DNA from: Pseudomonas sediminis
Lineage (GTDB): Bacteria > Pseudomonadota > Gammaproteobacteria > Pseudomonadales > Pseudomonadaceae
Length of the DNA stretch: 64,000 nucleotides
Assembly (NCBI RefSeq): GCF_002741105.1
Contig: NZ_NIQU01000001.1
Span: forward strand, 1 to 64,000
Direction: 5' to 3'
Part shown: one piece after another, positions 1 through 8,767 of the stretch
Numbering within the stretch: the stretch's first letter is position 1
How the letters are laid out: each line of letters opens with the position of its first letter
Position numbers and translations under genes: made by a program
The notes under the pieces: generated by a model
What the model was told of the DNA's origin: nothing
Database searches by the model: none
What the model saw: only the letters and a program-made list of their open reading frames with translations

Positions 1-114
1 GGCCTGGCCGGCGTCCTTCGTGGGTCGGTCTACCACCCTTGCACGGTCCGCCTCCATATCGTGTGGTAGCGAATGGAACGCGGCTCCTTAAATCCACGAA
101 GGAGCATAAGGAAA

Positions 115-204
115 ATGCACTATCCCCCTTTTACCCAAGGGCTCCGCCCACTGCTGGCTGTCGTGTCGACTTCCGTTTTGGAGGTGCTGCATGACCAAGT
201 CTGA
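115..204 (+). other. Possible 29-codon leader ORF
   Basis: A short open frame starts with ATG at 115 after the purine-rich stretch GGAGCATAAGGAAA, a usable ribosome binding site, and stops at 204, inside the start of the next gene in another frame. The peptide has no recognisable domain. It could be a leader peptide that couples translation to the gene at 191, or chance. The 1-114 stretch shows nothing else that I can name. Confidence 0.2.
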
Positions 205-433
205 ATCCGTCGTTATCCCCTTCCCCACACCACACAATCCGTTGCATAGCCATGTGGCCGACGATTGTCCCTTGCAGGCAGCGGCCGAATATCGGGCGGC
301 ATTGCTGGCCAAGCTGCTGCGGCGGGTGCCGGAGCCGGAATTAGTAAGTACCACCAGCGCGCTGCTCAGCGAGTTGATCGTGCTCTACCGCCGAGCCATC
401 GCCCAGGCAGCCGGGAGGGCCGAGCATGATTGA
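191..433 (+). CDS. Small hypothetical protein, 80 aa
   Basis: I do not recognise this protein. The start is supported by a strong GGAGG site 6 nt upstream of ATG. The N-terminal 30 residues are polar and proline/histidine-rich; residues 30-75 look alpha-helical and amphipathic (many Ala, Leu, Arg, Glu), with no signal peptide or membrane segment. Its stop overlaps the start of the next gene by 8 nt, so the two are very probably one transcript and translationally coupled. Small two-gene units of this kind are common in Pseudomonas accessory regions. Function unknown. Confidence 0.6.
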   Translation: MTKSESVVIPFPTPHNPLHSHVADDCPLQAAAEYRAALLAKLLRRVPEPELVSTTSALLSELIVLYRRAIAQAAGRAEHD

Positions 434-728
434 GCTGCAACGCTATCTCACCCACCTGCCCGGCCATGACGGGCAACCGCCTGCCGAATTTGCCTGGAAC
501 GCAGATTGCCAGGCCAGCTTCGGCCACGGCGTACAAACCGCGCAGGCCTGGCTGGACGACGCCAACAGCGGCTGGCTATGGGCCAATCTGCTGCTGGAGC
601 GGCAGTTGTACCCGCCGGGCGCACAGCGCCATGCCTTCGAGCTGGGCTTTCTCAGCCGCATCCACCAGCGGTTGTGCTCGCCGTTGGGCGGCGAGCATCA
701 GGCCTTGCGGACGGAATTGCGGCTGTAA
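426..728 (+). CDS. Small hypothetical protein, 100 aa, coupled to the preceding gene
   Basis: The ATG at 426 lies inside the end of the 191-433 gene, with GGGAGG upstream. The protein is soluble, rich in Trp (four) and His, with a C-terminal stretch reading AFELGFLSRIHQRLC that looks like a conserved helix. The size and this helix faintly recall the QslA-type small LasR antiactivators of Pseudomonas, but that is memory-based and unverified. No signal peptide or membrane helix is visible. A palindrome follows 7 nt after the stop. The second ATG frame at 430 is a shadow. Confidence 0.6.
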   Translation: MIELQRYLTHLPGHDGQPPAEFAWNADCQASFGHGVQTAQAWLDDANSGWLWANLLLERQLYPPGAQRHAFELGFLSRIHQRLCSPLGGEHQALRTELRL

Positions 729-734
729 CAAATC

Positions 735-756
735 AGGCGAGGGCATGCCCTCGCCT
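735..756 (+). terminator. 22-bp perfect palindrome after the small gene pair
   Basis: The arms AGGCGAGGGCA and TGCCCTCGCCT form a perfect inverted repeat starting 7 nt after the stop at 728. A CTCTT tract follows, with no long T run, so it is a weak intrinsic terminator or an RNA 3'-end stabiliser. The rest of the 729-916 gap includes GATCGTTCCCACGCTCT, which resembles half of a common dispersed Pseudomonas repeat. Confidence 0.45.
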
Positions 757-916
757 CTTCATGATCGTTCCCACGCTCTAGCGCATCAAAAGCCACAACG
801 GCCACGCCGCAAAGTGGACCACTCATTAAGCCTTTAATTGGATCAATACCTTGATCCTCTTAATTGTTTTAATTGGGCAGACCTTACTGATCACCATCCA
901 CAAAGGGCACTGCTCT

Positions 917-1366
917 ATGACTCGTCTTGACTGGTTTGAGGCTTCACCCGGTGCTGCTAAAGCGCTGGGCGGGCTGCACCATTACGTCACCACCGGAACG
1001 AACCTGCCACCTCAGCTCATACATCTGGTGTTCCTGCGGGCATCGCAAATCAATGGATGCGCGCACTGCATCGATATCCATTCGCGAGATCTGATCAAGG
1101 GGGGTATGTCAGTAGATAAGCTCGTTCTGGTGCCGGTGTGGCATGAGGCCGCGCATCTGTTTTCCGAGCAGGAACGTTCCGCCTTGGCCTGGACGGAAGA
1201 AGTGACGCTGGTCAGCGAAACGCATGTTTCTGACGAGGCTTATGCCGCGGCATCGTCCGCATTCACTCCGAAGGATCTGGTCGACCTCACGGCCGCTATC
1301 GCAGCCATGAACGCGTTCAACCGCATGGGTGTCAGCTTTCGCTTGAGCCCTGCTGCGAAGGCGTAA
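917..1366 (+). CDS. Carboxymuconolactone decarboxylase / AhpD-family protein
   Basis: A 149-residue protein of the AhpD-like (CMD) fold. The family signature CxxC followed by a histidine is present in CAHCIDIHS at about residues 48-56, so it may act as a peroxide-linked thiol reductase; members of this family are otherwise mostly uncharacterised. I chose the ATG at 917 (MTRLDW) because homologues start there; the in-frame ATG at 851 would add a 22-residue hydrophobic extension with no good ribosome site. It stands alone, converging with the MFS gene on the other strand. Confidence 0.85.
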   Translation: MTRLDWFEASPGAAKALGGLHHYVTTGTNLPPQLIHLVFLRASQINGCAHCIDIHSRDLIKGGMSVDKLVLVPVWHEAAHLFSEQERSALAWTEEVTLVSETHVSDEAYAAASSAFTPKDLVDLTAAIAAMNAFNRMGVSFRLSPAAKA

Positions 1367-1417
1367 ACCGGAAAGGGGTGGATTCACTTAATCCGCCCCT
1401 TCCCAATTGCCGCTCTC

Positions 1418-2584
1418 TTAGATCGCCGCAGCCGTCACCGCCCTGGAACGCCAGGCAAACCCCAGCACCATCAGCAGTCCCAGCCCGGCCATCGCCGCAC
1501 CGGCCAGTGAAATCGCTGGGTAGCCCAACCCCGCCTTGATCACCGCACCGCCCAGGGCCGCACCAATGGCATTGCCCAGGTTGAAAGCACCGATATTCAC
1601 CGCCGAAGCCAGGTTGGGCGCTTCCTTGGCCGCCTCCATCACGCGCATCTGCAGCGGCGGCACGATGGCGAAGCTGGCGATGCCCCAGATCAGGATGGCC
1701 ACAGCGGCCGGTAGCGGCCAGCGCATCAGCACGGTGAAGGCCAGCAATACCAGGATCAGCGCACTGAGCGAGACGATCAGGGTGCGATCGACGGAGCGAT
1801 CCGCCGCCTTGCCGCCCCACACGTTGCCCAGTGTCAGGCCGATGCCGTACAGCACCAGCATGGCGGTGATGAAGGCGGTGGAGGCCTGGGTCTCGCTGCT
1901 GAGGATCGGCGCGATATAGGTGAACACGGTAAACATCGCGCTGGAGCCGATCACGGTCAGCGCCAGTGCTGCCAGCACCGGGCCACGGCCCAGCACGCGG
2001 ATTTCCGCCAGTACCCCGTCGCTTTTCGGCAGCGGCACGTTGGGCAGAGCGAACCATAGCGAGACCATCGCCAGCACACCGAGCCCGGTGATGCCCCAGA
2101 ACGCCGTGCGCCAGCCGAGTACCTCACCGAACCAGGCAGCCAGCGGTACGCCGCCGATGGTCGCCAGGGTCAGGCCCATGAACATCGCTGCCACCGCCCC
2201 TGCGCGCTTGTCTGGCGCGACCACACTGGCGGCAACGATGGAGCCGACGCCGAAGAAGGCGCCGTGATTCAGCGAAGTCACTACCCGGGCGATCAGCAGG
2301 CTGTAGTAGTCAGTCGCCAGGGCCGACATCAGGTTGCCAAGGGTGAAGATGGCCATCAGCCCGATCAGCAGGTAGCGCCGGGGAATCTTGCCGGTGGTCA
2401 GGGTCATCAGTGGCGCGCCGAGCAGCACGCCCAGCGCGTAGGCGCTGACCAGCAGGCCGGCAGCGGGAATGGAAACGCCGAGATCGCTGGCGATACCCGG
2501 CAACATGCCCATGGGGGCGAACTCGGTAACGCCGATGCCGAAGGCACCGATGGAGAGTGCAACAAGGGGTGGATTGATACGCAT
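1418..2584 (-). CDS. MFS transporter, AraJ/DHA1 type
   Basis: A 388-residue inner-membrane protein with about 12 hydrophobic segments, opening with RINPPLVALSIGAFGIGVTEF and carrying the MFS loop 2-3 motif in altered form (GAPLMTLTTGKIPRR, about residue 55-70). This is the drug:H+ antiporter-1 AraJ/YdhP-like type; substrate unknown. The start at 2584 has GGAGA 6 nt upstream; an upstream ATG at 2599 has none. It is divergent from a LysR regulator with about 95 bp between starts, so the regulator probably controls it. Confidence 0.9.
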   Translation of the reverse strand: MRINPPLVALSIGAFGIGVTEFAPMGMLPGIASDLGVSIPAAGLLVSAYALGVLLGAPLMTLTTGKIPRRYLLIGLMAIFTLGNLMSALATDYYSLLIARVVTSLNHGAFFGVGSIVAASVVAPDKRAGAVAAMFMGLTLATIGGVPLAAWFGEVLGWRTAFWGITGLGVLAMVSLWFALPNVPLPKSDGVLAEIRVLGRGPVLAALALTVIGSSAMFTVFTYIAPILSSETQASTAFITAMLVLYGIGLTLGNVWGGKAADRSVDRTLIVSLSALILVLLAFTVLMRWPLPAAVAILIWGIASFAIVPPLQMRVMEAAKEAPNLASAVNIGAFNLGNAIGAALGGAVIKAGLGYPAISLAGAAMAGLGLLMVLGFAWRSRAVTAAAI

Positions 2585-2679
2585 GGAAAGTCTCCTCATC
2601 TATGCCGCGAATGCTAGGATCCAAACCTTGACTGCGGTAGATGGCTTTTCTGGCAAACACCTTTGCTTACGGAGCACAA

Positions 2680-3573
2680 ATGGACATAGGCGGCAGGTCA
2701 GGCGACATGGTGGTGTTCGCCACCGTGGCGGAGGAAGGCAGCCTGTCGGCCGCTGCTCGCGCACTGGGGCTGACACCTTCGGCGGTCAGTCGGATCATCG
2801 CGCGCACCGAGCAACGCCTCGGCACGCGCCTGCTGCTGCGCACCACCCGCGCGATCACCTTAACCGCCGAGGGTGAGGCGTACCTGCGTGGCGCCCGGCG
2901 CATCCTTGCCGATATGGCGGAGGTCGAAGAAGCCATTGCCGACCAGGGCGTGCCACGGGGGCGCTTGCGCGTGAGTGCCGCGCTCGGCCATGGGCGGATG
3001 ACCATCGTGCCGCTGGTGGCGGCGTTCAGCGCGCGTTACCCGAACATCACCGTCGACCTCAGCCTGGGCGACGAGGTGGTCGACATTCTCGGTGGCCAGG
3101 CTGATGTGGCCGTGCGCTTCGGCCATCTGCCGGACAGCCCGTTGACCGCACGAAAAGTCGGCGAAACCGGCCAGGTGGTGGTGGCCTCCCCCGACTATCT
3201 GCAACGCCACGGCACGCCGCAGCAGCCGGAAGACCTGCTGCAGCACAACTGCCTGCGCTTCAATTTCCGCCGCGCCGAACCCAACTGGCCCTTTACCCGC
3301 GACGGCCAGGCGTTCTCGCTCAAGGTCTGCGGCAACATCGAATGCAGCAGCGGCGAAGCGCTGGCGCAATTTGCCCGTGTTGGCGCCGGCATCGCGCGCA
3401 TCGGCGAATTCAGCGTGGCAGAAGACCTGCAGCGCGGCGATCTGGTACCGCTGCTGCAAGCCTTCAACCCCGACGACCGGGAGCCGATTCATGCGGTGTT
3501 CATCGGCGGCCCGGCAATGCCAGCGCGGGTGCGGGTGTTCGTGGATTACCTGGTGGAACAGCATCGGATGTAG
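2680..3573 (+). CDS. LysR-family transcriptional regulator
   Basis: A 297-residue LTTR. The winged helix-turn-helix occupies residues 10-70 (SLSAAARALGLTPSAVSRIIARTEQRLGTRLLLR region), followed by a LysR substrate-binding domain from about residue 95 to the end. The ATG at 2680 has GGAG 6 nt upstream and gives the usual family N terminus (MDIGGRSGDMVVF); the longer frame from 2641 lacks a ribosome site. Divergence from the MFS exporter at 2584 is the classic regulator/target arrangement. The effector cannot be inferred. Confidence 0.9.
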   Translation: MDIGGRSGDMVVFATVAEEGSLSAAARALGLTPSAVSRIIARTEQRLGTRLLLRTTRAITLTAEGEAYLRGARRILADMAEVEEAIADQGVPRGRLRVSAALGHGRMTIVPLVAAFSARYPNITVDLSLGDEVVDILGGQADVAVRFGHLPDSPLTARKVGETGQVVVASPDYLQRHGTPQQPEDLLQHNCLRFNFRRAEPNWPFTRDGQAFSLKVCGNIECSSGEALAQFARVGAGIARIGEFSVAEDLQRGDLVPLLQAFNPDDREPIHAVFIGGPAMPARVRVFVDYLVEQHRM

Positions 3574-3618
3574 GCGGCGGCGATCGCCAGAGCTGGAGGC
3601 GGCCCTACTACCGAGGCA

Positions 3619-4335
3619 CTAGCGCCCGGTGAACCCGTTCTCGGTCACCTCATAGGCGCGCATGTCATTGCGAGTGATCGCCTCCAGGTCATTCCTGACC
3701 GCGTCGGCTAGGTCCTGTGTCGACCGAGATGACGATGAACGTACACGTGCCTCCTCCAGCCACAGCGCGGTGATTATTAAGCGTATCTCGGACTCCTGCT
3801 GGAGCTCAGGCCCACTCTTGCGAGCCAGAGGGGACCGCTGCAGCCCGCCAGCGGTCTGCCGGAAAATGGCTGCTGTTTGCGCCTCCGACAACGGGCGCCC
3901 GTTAGCCAACTCCCAACCGACGGCCAGGAACAGCGCCGTAGCGCCACTGAGAGAATTCTCCGGTAGGCCGCGTTTCTTCAGCTCTTGCCGGTAAATGGCG
4001 CGAGTGCCTGCCGTTCTTACCAGAGATGACGGGTCTTTCATCTGGAACTGCACCGAGACCATCTCGGGCAGGCGCTGTGCGACACCCTCTTCGATCTGGC
4101 GGCTCAAATCACCTGAACGAGTAAAGGACAGCGCGGCAGGCTCTTCCGGTCGAGCCCGCGCAGAGGTTTCAGACTCGTCATCGTCAGCACTCTGGCCTGC
4201 TGCCTCCTGGGCATTCCGAAGAGCGGCCTGGCCTAGAATACCGTTGCCCCAAATACCGATATTCACCTGTGCCGCGGCAGGGCCGATCAGAAACATAGCG
4301 CCCAAGGCGATGGCGTGGATGCGTAGAAGATGCAT
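3619..4335 (-). CDS. Secreted hypothetical protein, DUF6683-like
   Basis: A 238-residue protein with a clear Sec signal peptide (residues 1-22, ending in GPAAAQ). The mature part has an acidic low-complexity stretch around residues 45-65 and then a helical domain. Family assignment to DUF6683 (exported proteins of unknown function) is tentative and from general appearance. It lies downstream of, and on the same strand as, the DUF4239 gene, 146 bp away, and could be co-transcribed. Codon use is less GC-biased than in neighbouring core genes, suggesting accessory DNA. Confidence 0.7.
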   Translation of the reverse strand: MHLLRIHAIALGAMFLIGPAAAQVNIGIWGNGILGQAALRNAQEAAGQSADDDESETSARARPEEPAALSFTRSGDLSRQIEEGVAQRLPEMVSVQFQMKDPSSLVRTAGTRAIYRQELKKRGLPENSLSGATALFLAVGWELANGRPLSEAQTAAIFRQTAGGLQRSPLARKSGPELQQESEIRLIITALWLEEARVRSSSSRSTQDLADAVRNDLEAITRNDMRAYEVTENGFTGR

Positions 4336-4481
4336 GGCATATTTCCATTAGTCTCGTCGTAGAGAACAGAGCGACCGATCCCTACCGCTAACAAAAAAGG
4401 GAATGAGCACTGGATCAGACCAGCCACACTGAAAATAAATCAGTCGCTTTTCCTGGTGACTCTCGCCCTGGCAAACCCGCA

Positions 4482-5237
4482 CTACATCTGCATTTCCGCC
4501 AAGGCTCTGCGCAATGGCGCGTCTGATATCTGTATCGGCCCATGGAAGGGAATATCCATGTCCAGAACCAGGTACACGGAAGCGGCAATCAGCAGCGCAG
4601 ACAGGGCGAACATGCCAATCACCATCGGGTTGTTCGGCGCGCGATAGCCAAAGCTGGCGTAGATCAGCGTCATCCAGGCGACGAGCATGCCGATGAGCGG
4701 CATTGGTATCGTCCCTTCGGACTGCTCCACGATTCGCCAACGCTGTTCTATGAGTGAGTGGTACTGCTGACGAAGGTCGCTGAGCATGGTTTCTTGATAA
4801 CGGGTTTCGGGCTTGATGGCAGCCAGGACCACACCGATCTCATCCAGAAACTGAGTAGCGGGGCTCGCTCGATGCTGCAGTGCTTCATCGCCGCGATAAG
4901 GATTGGCGATAGCGTGCTCCACGTAGGCGGCCAGGTGCTGGCGCGTGTCCTGCGCCTTGTCACCGTAGGTCTTCAGTGTTCGATCGAAGATGATCAGGCT
5001 GGTTGCATAGGTGTGCATGTTGCTGTCGATCGCTTCGAAAGTGTTCTTGGCCGAATTGATCATCAGGCCGAACACCAGCGAGGTCATGACCACAAAGATG
5101 TTGGCGACCAGGCGAACCACCGTGTTGGTTTCTTCGTCTCGGTGGCGAGCCGAGAGTTTGGGATACCAATGCATCATGAGCAGGGATGCCGACAGCAGAC
5201 ATACGAAGACACCCGCAGCGATCCAGACCGATTCCAT
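4482..5237 (-). CDS. DUF4239 / bestrophin-like membrane protein
   Basis: A 251-residue inner-membrane protein. Two hydrophobic segments lie near residues 3-24 and 42-62, and two more at about 181-198 and 206-226, with a soluble helical domain between the pairs (residues 65-180). That topology and size fit the DUF4239 family, which has been likened to bestrophin channels; function in bacteria is unproven. The 5238-5444 gap upstream holds no gene that I can support. The next gene on the strand, 3619-4335, is exported, so the pair may work at the envelope. Confidence 0.75.
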   Translation of the reverse strand: MESVWIAAGVFVCLLSASLLMMHWYPKLSARHRDEETNTVVRLVANIFVVMTSLVFGLMINSAKNTFEAIDSNMHTYATSLIIFDRTLKTYGDKAQDTRQHLAAYVEHAIANPYRGDEALQHRASPATQFLDEIGVVLAAIKPETRYQETMLSDLRQQYHSLIEQRWRIVEQSEGTIPMPLIGMLVAWMTLIYASFGYRAPNNPMVIGMFALSALLIAASVYLVLDMDIPFHGPIQISDAPLRRALAEMQM

Positions 5238-5444
5238 ATGTGCGCCTTTTCGCTATACCGCCAGAAGATCGTGGCTCAAAACGCTGAAGCGTCAACTCGG
5301 ATGCTTCGACCTTCAAGTCCACTTTGATCACTTCCACGCTCTACACGTGCTCCAACATCCGCGTACTGGTAGCAGCACGAGGAGCGTCATGGACGCGCAC
5401 TCACGCAGCATGGGTGAGATCGAAAACAGCCTCCCACAGTTCAA

Positions 5445-5948
5445 TCACTCGGCACCCTGCTGCGCTACCCCTGCCAGCAACTTGCCGTGCAACTCATGCA
5501 ACGTGCGCTGCTCATCGGCGGTCAATCCTGTGAGCACGCGCTGCAGATTGGCCACATGGGCCGCGAGCATACCGTCGATCAATTCGAAGCCAGCTGGGGT
5601 CAGCGCCGCCAGCACGCCACGGCGGTCGGAGGGATGCTTGCGCCGCTCGATCAGCCCGGCTTTTTCCAGGCGATCGATACGACTGGTCATGCCGCCCGAG
5701 GAAATCATCGCGCTCTCGTACAACGCTGTCGGCATCAACGCATAGGGCTCACCCGAGCGACGCAGGGTAGCGAGCAGGTCGAACTCCCCGGCCTGCAGCC
5801 CGTGTTCGGCGAAGAACGGCAACAGGTGATCGCGACTGATCACCTGGTTCAGCTCACCCAGGCGGCCAATCACCGCCATGGAAAAACCATCCAGATCCGG
5901 GCGCTGTCGAAGCCATTGCTCGGCAGCCAATTGTGCGCGGTCTTGCAT
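5445..5948 (-). CDS. MarR-family transcriptional regulator
   Basis: A 167-residue MarR protein. The winged helix-turn-helix covers about residues 50-125 (FDLLATLRRSGEPYALMPTAL, then the wing DRLEKAGLIERRKHPSDRRG with the conserved D-x-R motif). N- and C-terminal helices form the dimer interface in this family. It is transcribed divergently from an EamA exporter, with 85 bp between starts containing a perfect palindrome at 5962-5979. It therefore probably represses itself and the exporter until a ligand binds. Confidence 0.9.
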   Translation of the reverse strand: MQDRAQLAAEQWLRQRPDLDGFSMAVIGRLGELNQVISRDHLLPFFAEHGLQAGEFDLLATLRRSGEPYALMPTALYESAMISSGGMTSRIDRLEKAGLIERRKHPSDRRGVLAALTPAGFELIDGMLAAHVANLQRVLTGLTADEQRTLHELHGKLLAGVAQQGAE

Positions 5949-5961
5949 ATCGCCCTCGATT

Positions 5962-5979
5962 TATCTTGATATCAAGATA
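5962..5979. promoter_or_regulatory. Probable MarR operator, 18-bp perfect palindrome
   Basis: TATCTTGATATCAAGATA is self-complementary over all 18 bases. It sits in the divergent intergenic region, 14 bp from the marR start and 55 bp from the exporter start. Its size and symmetry match operators of MarR dimers, which typically read like ATCTTGATATCAAGAT. Confidence 0.8.
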
Positions 5980-6033
5980 CTTTTCAAAAAGAATGTTTTC
6001 ATCGTAGCGCATTGCCCCTCAGGAGACAGCTGC

Positions 6034-6936
6034 ATGCCCGGCTCCCAATTTCGTCCCGTTCTCGCCTTGTCACTATTGCTGACCATCGGCGCCCTGATGG
6101 GACTGACCAGCATCCTGGTGAAACTGGCCGGCAACGTTGGCTGGCCGGCCATGGCCTACCTGCTCTGGAGCTTGCTGGGCGGCGGTTTGCTGCTGTTGCT
6201 GTTCACCTGGATACGCGGCGAGCGCCCCGGCATCAGCCCCGGGTTGCTGGGTTACTACCTGGCCTCGGGGCTGCTCAGCATCGCGGTGCCGAATGGTTTG
6301 CTGTTCAGCTCCATCGGCCATGTCGGTGCCGGGTTCGCCTCGATGTGCCTGGCCTTCCCGCCCCTGATCACTTATCTGCTGGCCCTGGCCTTACGTATGG
6401 AAGGGTTGAGCCGCATTCGTCTGCTGGGCATCTGCATCGGTCTGGCCGGCAGCCTGCTGCTGGCGCTGGGCAAGCTCAACGCCGGTGACAGCCCCCTGCT
6501 GTGGGTGCTGGCGGCGCTTTGCGTGCCGGTGTTCCTGGCGTTCGGCAACATCTACCGTGCCCGCTACTGGCCGCAAGGGGCCAGCCCGCTGTCCCTGGCA
6601 CCCGGCATGCTGCTCGGCGGCGCACTGCTGCTGGTGCCACTGGGCCTGTTCGGCGTAGACCTCGCACCGCGTTTGCAAGGTACTGCGGCCGTGGGTCTGC
6701 TGGCCTTGCAGATGCTGCTGTTCGCGGCGGTCTATGCGCTGTTCTTCGTCTTGCAGAACCTGGCCGGCACGGTGTTTCTCAGCCAGATCGGCTCGGTGGC
6801 GGCGATCACCGGCGCGGCCATCGCCATCGGCCTGCTCGGCGAACAGGGCAGCCTGAGCATGCTGCTGGCAGCGCTGTGCATCGTCGGCGGCGTGCTGCTG
6901 GTGGCCTGGCGCGGGGCGAAGGACGCCAAGGCGTAA
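6034..6936 (+). CDS. EamA/DMT-superfamily exporter
   Basis: A 300-residue membrane protein with about ten hydrophobic helices in two EamA repeats (roughly residues 8-140 and 155-295), characteristic of drug/metabolite transporters that export metabolites or amino-acid-like compounds. The start at 6034 has AGGAGA 8 nt upstream; the frame is open back to 5878 but that region overlaps the divergent regulator. It is the likely target of the MarR regulator. A terminator hairpin follows at 7036. Confidence 0.9.
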   Translation: MPGSQFRPVLALSLLLTIGALMGLTSILVKLAGNVGWPAMAYLLWSLLGGGLLLLLFTWIRGERPGISPGLLGYYLASGLLSIAVPNGLLFSSIGHVGAGFASMCLAFPPLITYLLALALRMEGLSRIRLLGICIGLAGSLLLALGKLNAGDSPLLWVLAALCVPVFLAFGNIYRARYWPQGASPLSLAPGMLLGGALLLVPLGLFGVDLAPRLQGTAAVGLLALQMLLFAAVYALFFVLQNLAGTVFLSQIGSVAAITGAAIAIGLLGEQGSLSMLLAALCIVGGVLLVAWRGAKDAKA

Positions 6937-7035
6937 AGCGTCAGCGCGTAGGGCGGATCGGGACGCCGACCGCTCGTAGCGGAGCGAACAGTCCGCCAGG
7001 CCACTCGGCGCACCCCACAGGCAGGTGACACAATG

Positions 7036-7063
7036 AAAAACGCCACCCGAAGGTGGCGTTTTC
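7036..7063. terminator. Bidirectional intrinsic terminator
   Basis: The stem AACGCCACC / GGTGGCGTT with a CGAA loop is flanked by A5 on one side and T4 on the other, so it works in both directions. It lies between the converging EamA exporter and fadD1. Confidence 0.85.
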
Positions 7064-7078
7064 ATCAGCAAGCTCGAA

Positions 7079-8767
7079 TCACTTCTTGCCCAGCTTCTTC
7101 AGCTCTTCGTCGCGCAGTTCGCGGCGCAGGATCTTGCCGACGTTGGTGGTCGGCAGCATGTCGCGGAATTCGACGGCCTTGGGCACCTTGTAGCCGGTGA
7201 GGTTGGCGCGCATGTGCTCCATCACCTGCTCCTTGGTCACGCTCTCGCCTGGTTTGACCACCACGAACACCTTGATCGCCTCGCCGGATTTCTCGTCCGG
7301 TATGCCGATGGCGGCGCACTGCAGTACGCCCGGCAGAGTTGCCAGCACATCTTCCAGTTCGTTCGGATAGACGTTGAAGCCGGACACCAGAATCATGTCC
7401 TTCTTGCGGTCGACGATGCGCAGGTAGCCATCTTCCTGGATCAGGCCGATATCGCCGGTCTTCAACCAGCCTTCGGCGTCGAGGATTTCATCAGTGGCTT
7501 CCTGACGCTGCCAGTAGCCCTTCATCACCTGCGGGCCTTTCACGCACAGCTCGCCGATTTCGCCGATGGCCAGTTCCTGACCATCATCGTTGACGATCTT
7601 GCACAGCGTCGATGGCACTGGAATGCCGATGGTGCCGAGTTGGATGGCGCTGAACGGGTTGACCGTAGCCACCGGGCTGGTCTCGGTCATGCCGAAGCCT
7701 TCGCAGATGGCGCAGCCGGTGACTTCCTTCCAGCGCTCAGCGGTGGCCAACTGCAGGGCCATGCCGCCCGAGAAGGTCGCTTTAAGGCTGGAGAAGTCCA
7801 GCTTGCGGAAATCCTCGTTATTGCACAGGGCCACGAACAGGGTGTTGAGGCCGACGAAGCCGGTGAAGCGGTACTTGGCCAGGTCCTTGACCACTGCCGG
7901 CAGGTCGCGCGGGTTGGTCAGCAGGACGTTGTGGCCACCAATCAGCATCATCGCCATGCAGTGAAAGGTGAACGCGTAGATGTGATACAGCGGCAGCGGT
8001 GCGATCAGCACCTCACAGCCTTCATTGAGGTTGGCGCCCATCAGCTCCTTGACCTGCAGCATGTTGGCCACCAGGTTGCGATGGGTGAGCATGGCGCCCT
8101 TGGCCACGCCAGTGGTGCCGCCGGTGTACTGCAGCACGGCGATGTCGTCGTTGCTCGGGCTGGCCTCGGTGAAACTCTGGCCACGGCCCTTGGCCAGGGC
8201 GTCATTGAGTTTGACCGCCTTGGGCAGGTTGTAGGCCGGCACCATCTTCTTCACGTGCTTGATCACGGCATTGACCAGCAGGCGCTTGAAGGTCGGCAGC
8301 ATGTCGCCAACTTCGGTGACGATCACGGTCTTGACGCCGGTCTTGGGCACGACCTGCTCGGCCAGGTGAGCCATGTTGGCCAGGCAGATCAGCGCCTTGG
8401 CGCCGGAGTCGTTGAACTGGTGCTCCAGCTCCCGTGCGGTGTACAGCGGGTTGGTGTTGACCACCACCAGGCCGGCGCGCATGGCACCGAATACCACGAC
8501 GGGGTACTGCAGCACGTTAGGCAGTTGCACGGCGATGCGGTCGCCGGGCTTGAGGTCGGTGTGTTTCTGCAGGTAGGCGGCGAAGTCACCGGAGAGTTTG
8601 TAGATCTCGCCGTAGGTGAGCGTCTTGCCCAGGTTGCTGAAAGCAGGCTTGTCGGCGAAGCGTTGGCAGGACTCTTTCAGTACCGCAAGGATGTTCGGGT
8701 ACTGATCGGGATTGATTTCGGCAGCAACCCCAACGGGATACTTGTCCTTCCAGAAGTTTTCGGTCAT
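7079..8767 (-). CDS. fadD1: Long-chain fatty acid--CoA ligase FadD1
   Basis: A 562-residue acyl-adenylate ligase that activates long-chain fatty acids to acyl-CoA for beta-oxidation, associated with the inner membrane. The AMP-binding signature YTGGTTGVAKGAMLTHRN lies near residues 215-232, and the FACS motif region GWLKTGDIGLIQEDGYLRIVDRKKD near 435-460. It has a close paralogue upstream at 9158-10846, and the order matches P. aeruginosa fadD2-fadD1 (PA3300-PA3299). Start ATG at 8767 has AGGAGT upstream. The 390-bp gap between the two genes implies separate promoters. Confidence 0.95.
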   Translation of the reverse strand: MTENFWKDKYPVGVAAEINPDQYPNILAVLKESCQRFADKPAFSNLGKTLTYGEIYKLSGDFAAYLQKHTDLKPGDRIAVQLPNVLQYPVVVFGAMRAGLVVVNTNPLYTARELEHQFNDSGAKALICLANMAHLAEQVVPKTGVKTVIVTEVGDMLPTFKRLLVNAVIKHVKKMVPAYNLPKAVKLNDALAKGRGQSFTEASPSNDDIAVLQYTGGTTGVAKGAMLTHRNLVANMLQVKELMGANLNEGCEVLIAPLPLYHIYAFTFHCMAMMLIGGHNVLLTNPRDLPAVVKDLAKYRFTGFVGLNTLFVALCNNEDFRKLDFSSLKATFSGGMALQLATAERWKEVTGCAICEGFGMTETSPVATVNPFSAIQLGTIGIPVPSTLCKIVNDDGQELAIGEIGELCVKGPQVMKGYWQRQEATDEILDAEGWLKTGDIGLIQEDGYLRIVDRKKDMILVSGFNVYPNELEDVLATLPGVLQCAAIGIPDEKSGEAIKVFVVVKPGESVTKEQVMEHMRANLTGYKVPKAVEFRDMLPTTNVGKILRRELRDEELKKLGKK

